Assembly: GCF_900230225.1 (NCBI RefSeq)
Contig: NZ_OCNH01000002.1
Span: 931,844-995,843 of the forward strand
Origin: Spirosoma fluviale
Lineage (GTDB): Bacteria; Bacteroidota; Bacteroidia; Cytophagales; Spirosomataceae
DNA length: 64,000 nt
Direction: 5' to 3'
Numbering within the stretch: position 1 is the first letter of the stretch; each line of letters opens with the position of its first letter. A program made the position numbers and the translations under genes. This document shows, piece after piece, positions 18,877 through 27,149 of the stretch. The notes beneath the pieces are model-generated. The model was not told the DNA's origin. It made no database searches and saw only the letters and a program-made list of their open reading frames with translations.

Positions 18877-19584
18877 TTAGACGTTAGCAAATCCTTGAGT
18901 TGATTGCATCTTGTAAAGTTCAATGTAAGTAAGGGTGTACAGAATAGCCACGAAGGCTAGAGCTGCTGACAGGCCCGCGTGCCATTCAAACAGGTATGGT
19001 CGATTTGGATACCAGCGAGTACCATCTAAAAATAAGCTGGCAGCCAGCGCGGGCAGTTGGATAACGATTAGGTATAAGTAATTACCATATCTCGCCTGTC
19101 GGTACACAACTTCCCGGCGGAGCGAGGTCAGTGTCTGTTGTTTCCTTATCCGTTCTCGCCAAAACAACCGTAATTCGCTGGGGATAAACAATAAATAAGG
19201 TACTAAAACGAGGACTACAAACGCCAGCGGTAACGCTCCCGGCGGCACAGCCTTCGCAATAAAATAAGTCAACACACCGATTAGCAGGGTCGTAACCAGC
19301 GTAGGCCAGCCGAAATAACGGCGTACGATGGCCCAGTGCTGCACCTGCATTTGCTTCAGCAATAGTTTCTTGTACCGCTCCTGAATGTGAGAAATGCCCT
19401 GTCCGCTTCCCAAGCTGATCCACGCTTTTCGGCTGGCCTCTTCAAACGAATAACCTTCGTCTATCCCACGCTCGGTCAGGCTGGCGTAATGGTCCAGTAA
19501 CTCGTCCAGCACCTCTTTGTAAGAAATAGCCGCGTCTTCAAGCAGGTCCTGACGCAGAATGGTGAGTTGGGCAGAGTTGAGCAT
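18877..19584 (-). CDS. HAAS-like membrane protein 6
   Basis: 235 residues, subtype B. The N-terminus has ISYKEVLDELLDHYASLTER, a Gly-x-Ser-Phe-Glu-Glu-Ala step and LGSGQGISHIQERY. A conserved amphipathic link (HWAIVRRYFGWPTLVTT) then leads into four membrane helices. The same link recurs as HFEILKSYFRWPAFVTT and HITILKSYFRWPTLLTT in members 2 and 1. No enzymatic motif is visible. Gap to the previous gene is 10 bases, so it is cotranscribed. Confidence 0.82.
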   Translation of the reverse strand: MLNSAQLTILRQDLLEDAAISYKEVLDELLDHYASLTERGIDEGYSFEEASRKAWISLGSGQGISHIQERYKKLLLKQMQVQHWAIVRRYFGWPTLVTTLLIGVLTYFIAKAVPPGALPLAFVVLVLVPYLLFIPSELRLFWRERIRKQQTLTSLRREVVYRQARYGNYLYLIVIQLPALAASLFLDGTRWYPNRPYLFEWHAGLSAALAFVAILYTLTYIELYKMQSTQGFANV

Positions 19585-19594
19585 GGCTAATTAG

Positions 19595-20296
19595 TTAAGC
19601 AGACTTAGGAAGACGGCTGTAAAGTGACTTTCGTAAAACTTGTTTTAGTGATAATACAATAGCCGCGTAATAAACGAGGCACAGCGTTTCCAACAAGGTT
19701 CGCAACGATAGGATTACCGACGCCGGAAGGCTTAAACCGTACGTTGCTAAACCGTATTTATTGAAAAGCAGCAGGGACACACTAAGCAGGTAGACCGCGA
19801 TAAAAACTGGCGAACTCGGTTGCATAACGGCCTGGCTGACCTCATGTCGATTCTGATAAAAAAAGAAAATACTTTTGGCAATACTCACGAGAACAGAGGC
19901 CGTAACAAACAGAAAGCCAACAGCTAATCCGGTTTTTACCATATCCTCCGCACCGAAATACGTGTTGACTATATACAACCCAACGAACAGACCGACGGTA
20001 ATCGGCCGTTTCGATCCATCCATAAAGGAACGAATCAACTGCCATTCCAACTGTGCATGTTTTCGGTAACTCTGCACCTGATAGTCCTCTTCCATTTTCA
20101 GCAACCCTTTCCGTCCGCCAAAGCCGGTATGGATTTCCCGCAGAGCTACGTCAAAAGCCGTACCGCTTGCCAGCCGGTCGCTGATCCCATTGATGTAATG
20201 GTCGGTGAGTTCGGTAATGAGGTCTTCGTTGAGCAACCAGTTTTCCTTACGCAGATGCTGGTCGATGGCAGTGAGTTGGGCGGGGGTTAAACGCAT
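19595..20296 (-). CDS. HAAS-like membrane protein 5
   Basis: 233 residues, subtype A. N-terminal residues 2-45 are almost identical to those of member 3 (AIDQHLRKENWLLNE, ELTDHYINGIS). A 53-base stretch is identical at DNA level, while the membrane halves share almost nothing. Four membrane helices follow (about 95-220). The ATG overlaps the stop of member 4 by one base (TAATG), which suggests translational coupling. Confidence 0.82.
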   Translation of the reverse strand: MRLTPAQLTAIDQHLRKENWLLNEDLITELTDHYINGISDRLASGTAFDVALREIHTGFGGRKGLLKMEEDYQVQSYRKHAQLEWQLIRSFMDGSKRPITVGLFVGLYIVNTYFGAEDMVKTGLAVGFLFVTASVLVSIAKSIFFFYQNRHEVSQAVMQPSSPVFIAVYLLSVSLLLFNKYGLATYGLSLPASVILSLRTLLETLCLVYYAAIVLSLKQVLRKSLYSRLPKSA

Positions 20297-20991
20297 TAGG
20301 ATAGACGAGTAAGCGGTTTGTCAATTGATTTAGCGTAACGGATAAGCATATTCAGTTGAGCATAGACCAGGAAAAGGGTAAGGCAGGAAAGAACGAAAAA
20401 AATAGTCTGTTCGCCAGCGGTTAAAGGCGTTTGTTTCGGGGTTATCCAGCCGAAATAAACCAGCAGGCTTGGGTAAACAGAGATCGAAAGAGTAGCGAAA
20501 GACCTGGAAAACAACGTTCCTCCCTCCAGCGACCAGGCCACTGGGCGCTTATGCCGCATGTACTGTCCAAGGTGTTTCCCCAGCAGGATGACGACGATCA
20601 GGAAAGGGACAACGGAGATAACCAGAATTGTATACGTGATCGTCAGCATAGTGGGAGCCAGCCTCACCAGTGTGTAAATCAACCAGACCAATATGGCTGT
20701 TACCGGAAAATTGGGCCATCTAATCAACTGCCGTGCGTACTGTATGAGGCTCTGGTTGTACTGCTTATTGGTGGCTTGAGCCTGTTTGCTTTGTATGTAT
20801 GTTAGTCCCTGTCGGCAACCGAATTGTCTGCCTACGTCGACCAGTGCTTCATCGAACGATGCCTGATTAGCCATTTGAGCCTCAATGGCATTGGCAAAGT
20901 GGTCAACAAGTTCATCATGAACTTCTTCATAAATAATGCCGGACTTTTTCAGGTATTGACTGATGGTGGTGAGTTGGGTAGGAGTGAGCAT
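20296..20991 (-). CDS. HAAS-like membrane protein 4
   Basis: 231 residues, intermediate subtype. The N-terminus IIYEEVHDELVDHFANAIEA follows subtype B, but GRQFGCRQGLTYIQ recalls the FGGRKGL turn of subtype A. The membrane part has about four helices. It starts 4 bases after the stop of member 3 and overlaps member 5 by one base. Confidence 0.82.
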   Translation of the reverse strand: MLTPTQLTTISQYLKKSGIIYEEVHDELVDHFANAIEAQMANQASFDEALVDVGRQFGCRQGLTYIQSKQAQATNKQYNQSLIQYARQLIRWPNFPVTAILVWLIYTLVRLAPTMLTITYTILVISVVPFLIVVILLGKHLGQYMRHKRPVAWSLEGGTLFSRSFATLSISVYPSLLVYFGWITPKQTPLTAGEQTIFFVLSCLTLFLVYAQLNMLIRYAKSIDKPLTRLS

Positions 20992-20995
20992 AGTG

Positions 20996-21667
20996 TCAGA
21001 TAGCTAAAGTATTAAACCGTTTGGGCTGAATCAGAACGAAATCCAGGATTACTGTCCAGATGAACAGGTAGACAAACGTTATGATGATCTGATAGGGGGG
21101 CGAGTAACTGGAAATTGCTTTAATGGTAAAGTTTCCCCAGAAAAAGTTAGGGATGTTGACTAGGTTGATCGCCAGGATATACCGGTAGAAAACACCCCTA
21201 AAATCGCTCATCGACTGTTTACGTCCAGCCACGTACAAATAGCCGTTATGCATAAAAAGAGCAGCGATAGGTACGGTAGACAGGCAAACGACAATGATAT
21301 GAAACCAGCCCATCCAGTCACCGATTAGCCCTGTTGTCGTAGCCCAATAAGCTAATCCGATTAGTAGTATGGTTAAACTCAGTCGGGGTGGGCGAACATA
21401 ACTTCCTATCAATTGCCTTAACTCTCTGGCTATACGCGACGACTGATGCTTGGCCTTCTCTTCTTCCATCGCCAATAATCCTTTGCGCCCGCCGAAATTT
21501 CGCTGGATTTCCCGCATGGCTACGTCGAAGGGCATGCCCTGCGCCAGCCGCTCACTGATCCCATTGATATAGTGGTCGGTGAGTTCGATAATAAGCTCTT
21601 CGTTGAGTAACCAGTTTTCCTTACGCAGATGCTGGTCGATGGCAGTGAGTTGGGCGGGGGTGAGCAT
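20996..21667 (-). CDS. HAAS-like membrane protein 3
   Basis: 223 residues, subtype A (HLRKENWLLNEELIIELTDH, FGGRKGLLAMEEE). Four membrane helices follow at about 85-215. It shares the identical 53-base 5' stretch with member 5. It begins 6 bases after the end of member 2. No motif beyond the helical domain and membrane segments is recognisable. Confidence 0.82.
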   Translation of the reverse strand: MLTPAQLTAIDQHLRKENWLLNEELIIELTDHYINGISERLAQGMPFDVAMREIQRNFGGRKGLLAMEEEKAKHQSSRIARELRQLIGSYVRPPRLSLTILLIGLAYWATTTGLIGDWMGWFHIIVVCLSTVPIAALFMHNGYLYVAGRKQSMSDFRGVFYRYILAINLVNIPNFFWGNFTIKAISSYSPPYQIIITFVYLFIWTVILDFVLIQPKRFNTLAI

Positions 21668-21673
21668 GGCAGG

Positions 21674-22339
21674 TTAAGCGAGTTTCAGGCTGAAATTTTC
21701 TTTGAAAAGCTGGATAAAACTGACTGCATAGAGCAAGACAACCATACATAACACAAGGCCAATTGTTGAGTGTACTTGAAATAGCCAAATTTTGCTCTTC
21801 TCTTCGAATAACGAATCAAGGCCGTTTATGCCAAACACATAAAACAAATTAAAAATGAAGCTTCCTGATTCCCGTAGATAAGTCCAGACGATTTTTCGTT
21901 TATCCGTTTGTTGGTCTAGGTGCTTCCGATGCCCATAGAATAACACCGCTAATGGAGACAGACCACAAACGAAGAAAACAGTAAACATGCCGTTCGCGCT
22001 AATAAATGGGGCCGTAAAGTACATCAATGTACCAAGCAGTGCGGTTGTCACGAAGGCAGGCCAGCGGAAATAACTTTTCAAAATTTCGAAGTGCCGCACT
22101 CGTACCTGTTTCATGATACTTTTTTCGTAATCCGTCTGAATTTGCTGTAGTCCTTCGCCACTGCCCAACTCGGCCCAGGCCCACTTGCTGGCATCGTCGA
22201 ACGACATGTTGAGCGCCATCTTTCGCTCGGTCAGGCTGGCGTAATGATCTAGCAGCTCGGTCATGACTTCGTCGTATTCAATGTTCGCCAGGCCGGATAA
22301 ATCCAGGCGGAGAAGGTCAAGTTGGGTGGGAGTAAGCAT
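21674..22339 (-). CDS. HAAS-like membrane protein 2
   Basis: 221 residues, subtype B: NIEYDEVMTELLDHYASLTE, MSFDDASKWAWAELGSGEGL, then QIQTDYEKSIMKQVRVRHFE and four membrane helices. It is closest to member 1 through the whole length, including the juxtamembrane SYFRWPAFVTT. Gap of 6 bases to each neighbour. Confidence 0.82.
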   Translation of the reverse strand: MLTPTQLDLLRLDLSGLANIEYDEVMTELLDHYASLTERKMALNMSFDDASKWAWAELGSGEGLQQIQTDYEKSIMKQVRVRHFEILKSYFRWPAFVTTALLGTLMYFTAPFISANGMFTVFFVCGLSPLAVLFYGHRKHLDQQTDKRKIVWTYLRESGSFIFNLFYVFGINGLDSLFEEKSKIWLFQVHSTIGLVLCMVVLLYAVSFIQLFKENFSLKLA

Positions 22340-22345
22340 AGCGGC

Positions 22346-23017
22346 TTAAACGAATTTGTGTTTATACTGGTGCTGAAATAGTTGGATGAAACTCGCGGTG
22401 TAAAGTAACACCAACAGGCAAATGAGCACAGAAACGGTGGGGTAGGTCTGCAAAAATGTTCGTGTTGACTCAGGAGCGTTTTCCAGAAAGCCATTGGGTA
22501 AGCTCATTCCTAGCTGAATAAAGGTAACGGCTAGTCCGCCTTTATGGAACATATACTCCCAGACGAGCTTGCCCGTGTCAGTTTGCTGGTGAAAGCCATA
22601 ATAAAACCCGCGAAGTATAAACAGGTACGGTATCAGGCTGATAAAAAACGTGTACAGGATTAACTCTTTCACCGGGATCAGCGGTACGACTACGTAGGCT
22701 AATAACCCAACAAGTACTGTTGTAAGCAGGGTGGGCCACCGGAAATAACTCTTTAAAATAGTAATATGCTGCGTTTTAATCTGCTGCTTAATGGCCTTGA
22801 CAAACGATGCCTGAATGTTCTGAACGCCTTTTTCTGCTCCCAGGTCAGCCCAGGCCTGTTTGCTGGCTTCCTCAAACGCCAGCCCATTTGCCATTTTTTG
22901 CTCGGTCAAACTGGCGTAATGGTCGAGCAATTCATCGACAACATCATCGTATTTTATGTCGCCCAGTCCAATTAAATCGAAGCGCAGGTATTTCAGTTGA
23001 AAAGGTGTCAGGGCCAT
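22346..23017 (-). CDS. HAAS-like membrane protein 1
   Basis: 223 residues, subtype B: DIKYDDVVDELLDHYASLTE, LAFEEASKQAWADLGAEKGV, then SYFRWPTLLTTVLVGLL opening the membrane domain. It is the first structural gene after the PadR regulator, only 2 bases downstream, as DUF1700/HAAS proteins are in Firmicutes PadR operons. A signalling or envelope-sensing partner is likely but not shown. Confidence 0.84.
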   Translation of the reverse strand: MALTPFQLKYLRFDLIGLGDIKYDDVVDELLDHYASLTEQKMANGLAFEEASKQAWADLGAEKGVQNIQASFVKAIKQQIKTQHITILKSYFRWPTLLTTVLVGLLAYVVVPLIPVKELILYTFFISLIPYLFILRGFYYGFHQQTDTGKLVWEYMFHKGGLAVTFIQLGMSLPNGFLENAPESTRTFLQTYPTVSVLICLLVLLYTASFIQLFQHQYKHKFV

Positions 23018-23019
23018 TG

Positions 23020-23364
23020 TTAAAGACTCGGTTTAAGTTTCAGAACCAGGTTCAGGTTTTCCAGAAAAGCGGCCAGTTCAGCAATGCGCCCAGCGGCTTC
23101 GGTATGACCGGTTTTGGTGAGCGAGTAGTATTTGCGGGCGCGGCCGTCAACAATCTGGGTTTCGGTGGTGAGCAGACCATCGGCTTCGAGTTTGTGCAGA
23201 GCCGGGTAAAGGGCTCCCTCGGTAATGGTCATTTCACCCGCCGTCAGGTCTTTTACCTTCTGCGTAATTTCGTAGCCGTACATCTTCTCGCGGTCTTCCA
23301 GCAACCGCAAAATCATGACCGACAGGCTACCTTTTAGTAAAGAGGAATTCGAGGATGTGTTCAT
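23020..23364 (-). CDS. PadR-family transcriptional regulator
   Basis: 114 residues. It is a winged-helix PadR domain: LKGSLSVMILRLLEDREKMY, YGYEITQKV, the recognition and wing region TITEGALYPALHKLEADGLL, then ARKYYSLTKTGH. The short C-terminal helix is that of the PadR-s1 subfamily, which dimerises. It heads the seven-gene array and probably controls it. An inverted repeat in its own promoter suggests autoregulation. The ligand or inducing signal is not visible. Confidence 0.94.
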   Translation of the reverse strand: MNTSSNSSLLKGSLSVMILRLLEDREKMYGYEITQKVKDLTAGEMTITEGALYPALHKLEADGLLTTETQIVDGRARKYYSLTKTGHTEAAGRIAELAAFLENLNLVLKLKPSL

Positions 23365-23368
23365 GATT

Positions 23369-23411
23369 CAAACGTACAAAAGAATTTTATATACCTCCAA
23401 GTCTTAGGTAT
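23369..23411 (-). promoter_or_regulatory. promoter and candidate PadR operator
   Basis: On the minus strand TTG (23400-23398), 21 bases, then TACGTTTG (23376-23369) is a perfect Bacteroidota promoter, with the ATG only 4 bases beyond. A dyad ATACCT-N9-AGGTAT at 23391-23411 surrounds the -33 element, a logical site for repression by the PadR dimer. The operator role is inferred. Confidence 0.65.
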
Positions 23412-23523
23412 TAAATCTGAACTGGGATTTATGTGATTTTTTTGACAGACCATGATTTTAACAGGTTTTTTTCGCTGAAAAAATCAGGGGAATCAAAAAA
23501 ATCATATAAATCCAGGTTCGGAT

Positions 23524-23531
23524 TAACTTTG
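23524..23531 (+). promoter_or_regulatory. -7 box for the ABC exporter gene
   Basis: TAACTTTG, a full match to TAnnTTTG, ends 8 bases before the ATG at 23540, implying a transcript with at most a few leader bases. No convincing -33 TTG is visible at the usual distance. Confidence 0.5.
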
Positions 23532-23539
23532 CACCATCA

Positions 23540-25372
23540 ATGAAAACATACCTTCGATTACTCTCGTTTGCCAAACCGCTGGGCCGATTTCTGACACCGT
23601 TCGTGTTTACATCGTTGCTGTCCAGTGTTTTTGGCGTGTTAAATTTTACACTGCTCATTCCGCTGCTCAGTATCCTGTTCGATAAAGTGGACGCACAGGA
23701 AATGAAAGCGTTTTTGAATCAGCCCGCGCCAACTCTCACCACCAGTCCAACTGGGTTCTTTAGATACTATTTCGCTCAGGTATTTCAGGATTACGGCAAA
23801 GTGGGGGCGTTACAATTCGTCTGTTTCGTAATCATCCTGTCTGTACTGCTCAATAATCTGTTCAAGTACCTGTCTGTGCGGCAACTGGAGTCGTTCAAGG
23901 CCAGGATGGTCGCGAAACTTCGGGAAGCAGTTTTTGCCAAAACTCTGCAACTTCACCTCGGTTTCTTCTCGAACGAGCGAAAAGGGAACCTCATTTCCCG
24001 CACTACGACCGATGTACAGGAAGTGGAGAACTCCATTGCCAATACGCTTTCGGCGGCTTTCAAAGAAGTGTTTCTGCTGATTGGTTATGTTATTGCCCTG
24101 CTCACTATTTCGGTCAAGCTGACGCTGTTTGCCATTGTTGTCATCCCGATTTCAGGGGTTTTTATTGCTACGCTGGTTCGCCGGATGAAGCGCGATGCGC
24201 AGGAGGGACAACAGCGATTGAGCGGGCTGGTGAGCTTGCTGGACGAGACCTTTGGCGGGATGCGCGTGGTGAAAGGGTTCGTGGCGGAAGGGTTCATTCT
24301 GGACAAGTTCCGGCGCGAAAATCAAGGTTATCGCGACGCTATTCGCTCGCTGGCCAACCGACGTGAACTGGCATCGCCGTTTTCAGAAGTGGTCGGCGTG
24401 GCTGCCGTAGCCAGTATTTTGTTTTACGGCGGGTCGCTGATCCTGAGCGGACAGTCGGACCTGACGGCATCTGAATTTATAACCTACATCGCTATTTTCT
24501 CGCAGGTGACGCGCCCGGCCAAAGATATTTCCAATGCCTTCAGCGGCTCGCAGCGGGGGCTGGCTTCGGGGGAGCGGGTGCTGGAACTGATCGATACGGT
24601 TCCTACGATTCAGGACAAACCTGATGCGATGGTGCTGGACGGTTTTCGGGATAAAATCTCGGTGCAGCATGTCTCCTTCGCCTACAACGTCGAAACCCCC
24701 GTTTTGCGAGATATAACGTTCGATCTGCAAAAAGGTAAAACCATTGCGTTGGTGGGTTCGTCGGGAGGTGGCAAATCGACCATCGCCGATCTGATTCCCC
24801 GCTTTTACGACCCCACCGCCGGTCAGATTTTGATTGACGGCGTCGATATGCGCGATTGTAGTATGGCTTCCCTGCGTGCACAGATGGGCATCGTGACGCA
24901 GGAGAGTATTCTGTTCAACGACACGATTTTTAACAACATCGCCTTTGGCAGTGCGGCCACCGAAGCGCAGGTCATGGAAGCCGCCCGCATTGCCAACGCC
25001 CACGACTTTATTATCGCCCAGACCGACGGCTACCAGACCATCATTGGCGACCGGGGCGGCAAGCTATCGGGTGGTCAGCGGCAGCGCATCAGCATTGCCC
25101 GCGCCATCCTGAAAAACCCGCCAATCCTCATTCTGGACGAAGCTACCTCTGCCCTCGATACCGAGTCGGAAAAACTAGTGCAGGAAGCCCTGACGCGCCT
25201 GATGGCCAATCGTACCACGCTCGTGATTGCCCACCGGCTTAGCACCATTCAGCACGCCGACGAGATTCTGGTCGTCAACCAGGGACGCATCGTTGAACGC
25301 GGTCGCCACGACGAACTGCTGACGCTGGACGAAGGTTTTTACCGGAAATTGAGCACCATGCAGAGTGTTTAA
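23540..25372 (+). CDS. ABC exporter, fused permease and ATPase (MsbA-like)
   Basis: 610 residues. A six-helix exporter membrane domain (about 1-330) is followed by a nucleotide-binding domain with Walker A GSSGGGKST (about 405), signature LSGGQRQR (about 510), Walker B ILILDEATSALD (about 528) and the H-loop His in VIAHRLST. It is a homodimeric type I exporter of the MsbA/LmrA class. Lipid A or another lipid is a plausible substrate, but specificity cannot be read from the sequence. Monocistronic, divergent from the PadR operon and ending at a palindrome. Confidence 0.92.
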   Translation: MKTYLRLLSFAKPLGRFLTPFVFTSLLSSVFGVLNFTLLIPLLSILFDKVDAQEMKAFLNQPAPTLTTSPTGFFRYYFAQVFQDYGKVGALQFVCFVIILSVLLNNLFKYLSVRQLESFKARMVAKLREAVFAKTLQLHLGFFSNERKGNLISRTTTDVQEVENSIANTLSAAFKEVFLLIGYVIALLTISVKLTLFAIVVIPISGVFIATLVRRMKRDAQEGQQRLSGLVSLLDETFGGMRVVKGFVAEGFILDKFRRENQGYRDAIRSLANRRELASPFSEVVGVAAVASILFYGGSLILSGQSDLTASEFITYIAIFSQVTRPAKDISNAFSGSQRGLASGERVLELIDTVPTIQDKPDAMVLDGFRDKISVQHVSFAYNVETPVLRDITFDLQKGKTIALVGSSGGGKSTIADLIPRFYDPTAGQILIDGVDMRDCSMASLRAQMGIVTQESILFNDTIFNNIAFGSAATEAQVMEAARIANAHDFIIAQTDGYQTIIGDRGGKLSGGQRQRISIARAILKNPPILILDEATSALDTESEKLVQEALTRLMANRTTLVIAHRLSTIQHADEILVVNQGRIVERGRHDELLTLDEGFYRKLSTMQSV

Positions 25373-25374
25373 CT

Positions 25375-25418
25375 GTAGTACCGACCGGGCGGTCCGACGC
25401 ATCGGCGGTCGGTACTAC
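25375..25418. terminator. hairpin between convergent ABC and SAM-hydrolase genes
   Basis: GTAGTACCGACC (25375-25386) pairs with GGTCGGTACTAC (25407-25418). The interior is partly self-complementary. It fills the gap between converging stop codons. Its sequence is related to the longer palindrome at 57976-58063 (GTAGTGCCGACCG). Confidence 0.7.
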
Positions 25419-25419
25419 A

Positions 25420-26325
25420 TTATTTACTCACCACAATCCTCCAGTCCGGGCCGCTGAATACTTTATACTTCTCCGAAAAATTACCCTGGTTAACGGCTAT
25501 GGAAAAGTTGAGCAGGCTATTCATATAGGCTACATCGTCGCCCAGGGGAGCTTCGCCAAAGGTATTCACCATACGAACAGTCTTGACGTACAGGCTCGTG
25601 TCGCCGTGGAAAATCTGCACCCGCACAGAGGCACCGGGTTTCACACCCAACTGGTCGATCAGGGTGCGGGGGATATTGCTCCAAACGTTGCCGTACTGAA
25701 CATCGAGCACGGGGATGTTTCCTTTCACAACACCATTGCTATACTCAGCTCTCTGGTAGTCCAGCTTAACGATCTGGGCGGGCAGTTTCGGGCCTACCTG
25801 CTGAAAGGTGATGGTGCGTGCAGCCAGTCGGGCAGCGGTATACGCATACACATCGCGGCCATGGAAGGTGTACGATGCTCCTGAATTTCTCAGGCGATTA
25901 ATGGCTTCATCAATTTGCCGGATTTCCGCAATGCCGAGGTGCTCAGCCAGCAGGGTTAGGGTGCCGTTGTCAGGTGTGACAATGTAGTGGCCGGATTTGG
26001 TAAGCATGACGACCGACTTCCGCTCGGTGCCTACGCCGGGGTCGCAAACCGAGACGAAAACGGTGCCTTTGGGGTAATAAGGCACGGTTTGGTATAGCCG
26101 ATAGGCCGCTTCCCAGATGTTGTAGGCAGGAATTTCGTGAGTGAGATCTTCCAGCTTAAGCGTTGGCGACACACCCAGGGCAACGCCTTTCATGGCCGAA
26201 ACGGCTCCATCTTTCAGACCAAAGTCGGATTGAAAAACAACAATGCCCTTCTGAGCTTTTGTCGGTGAGGCCAATACTAATACCAACATAACAGCCAGAC
26301 TGTATAGACGTTGCATCATAAACAT
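25420..26325 (-). CDS. exported SAM hydrolase (DUF62 / SAM hydroxide adenosyltransferase)
   Basis: 301 residues. The DUF62 motifs are all present: FQSDFGLKDG with the catalytic Asp, SVCDPGVGTERK, VTPDNGTLTLLAEH and TFHGRDVYAYTAARL, then the C-terminal beta domain. Family members convert S-adenosylmethionine to adenosine and methionine and are related to fluorinase. Unusually, the catalytic domain is preceded by a typical signal peptide (MQRLYSLAVMLVLVLASPTKAQ region), so the enzyme should leave the cytosol. ATG 26325 is chosen; 26319 and 26316 are also possible. It lies 47 bases downstream of the rhodopsin gene on the same strand. Confidence 0.9.
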   Translation of the reverse strand: MFMMQRLYSLAVMLVLVLASPTKAQKGIVVFQSDFGLKDGAVSAMKGVALGVSPTLKLEDLTHEIPAYNIWEAAYRLYQTVPYYPKGTVFVSVCDPGVGTERKSVVMLTKSGHYIVTPDNGTLTLLAEHLGIAEIRQIDEAINRLRNSGASYTFHGRDVYAYTAARLAARTITFQQVGPKLPAQIVKLDYQRAEYSNGVVKGNIPVLDVQYGNVWSNIPRTLIDQLGVKPGASVRVQIFHGDTSLYVKTVRMVNTFGEAPLGDDVAYMNSLLNFSIAVNQGNFSEKYKVFSGPDWRIVVSK

Positions 26326-26372
26326 ACGTAGGTGGGTGGTGTACAACGCTCAATGTACGCAGAATGTCGTCG

Positions 26373-27149
26373 TTACTCAATAGTGCGTTTGTACGTATAG
26401 TAAACGGCCAGACCCATACCTGCTTTACTGACGACATCGGCGACCGTATAGAGAATGTGAATACTGTTGAAGTCGATCGGGGTGAGGGTGAGAAAATAAC
26501 CCAGTGGGTAAGCCAGGGCAAACGCGCCCAGTGAAATCGTTACAAGCCGGGCGACAGGCTGGGGATTGGCCTGCTTCAAAAAGGGCAATAGCGTTCGTGC
26601 TACGGCGGCATAGCCGAGGAGAGAAACAAACCCCCAGATCAGTTTGGGGCCAACTAAAATCTCGTTGTCGAAACCAAGCTGCTGATGACCGATGTAGCCG
26701 GTCAGAATCATGAAAAAGCTGGCTCCCGCCAGTGTGATGAGCAGCCGGGTTTGCTTTATGGAGGTGTCTGTTCGTAACAAAACTACCTGAATCAGCAGCA
26801 GTGGAACCGTGACGGCCCAATCCATAAACCGGTATTGACCAATGGCGTTGTACGATTCCCGGATGAGAACCTGTCGGTCGTCGGGGCTGGTAACCGTGGC
26901 CAGTTCGGCCAGCATAGTATGGTAGTGGCTCTGAATCTGGTAGTAAGAGAAGCCCGCAATGGCCGCAGTAACCGCCGTAAGGATCAGCGCAGGTTGAATA
27001 GGCTGGGTTGCTGTGGCCGGGCGTATGGCCAGAGACGCAATAAATGTACCCAGAAAAATATACGTAGCCACCACTAAGAAGAAGTACGTGACTAACGGGA
27101 AAATGCCAACGACACCCGCCGTTGGAACAAACGAATCGGCTATTTCCAT
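26373..27149 (-). CDS. microbial (type 1) rhodopsin with D-T-Q motif
   Basis: 258 residues, seven membrane helices. Helix C reads YRFMDWAVTVPLLLIQ and helix G VADVVSKAGMGLAVY. Lys242 is the retinal Schiff-base lysine, Asp238 the second counterion, Arg107 the helix C arginine and Asp110 the primary counterion. At the three diagnostic positions the protein has Asp110, Thr114 and Gln121. Proton pumps usually have D-T-E/D, sodium pumps N-D-Q and chloride pumps N-T-Q. Leu118, at the proteorhodopsin tuning site, predicts green absorption. The ATG at 27149 is right: the frame upstream to 27203 runs through promoter and operator. No retinal-forming dioxygenase is nearby. Confidence 0.93.
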   Translation of the reverse strand: MEIADSFVPTAGVVGIFPLVTYFFLVVATYIFLGTFIASLAIRPATATQPIQPALILTAVTAAIAGFSYYQIQSHYHTMLAELATVTSPDDRQVLIRESYNAIGQYRFMDWAVTVPLLLIQVVLLRTDTSIKQTRLLITLAGASFFMILTGYIGHQQLGFDNEILVGPKLIWGFVSLLGYAAVARTLLPFLKQANPQPVARLVTISLGAFALAYPLGYFLTLTPIDFNSIHILYTVADVVSKAGMGLAVYYTYKRTIE

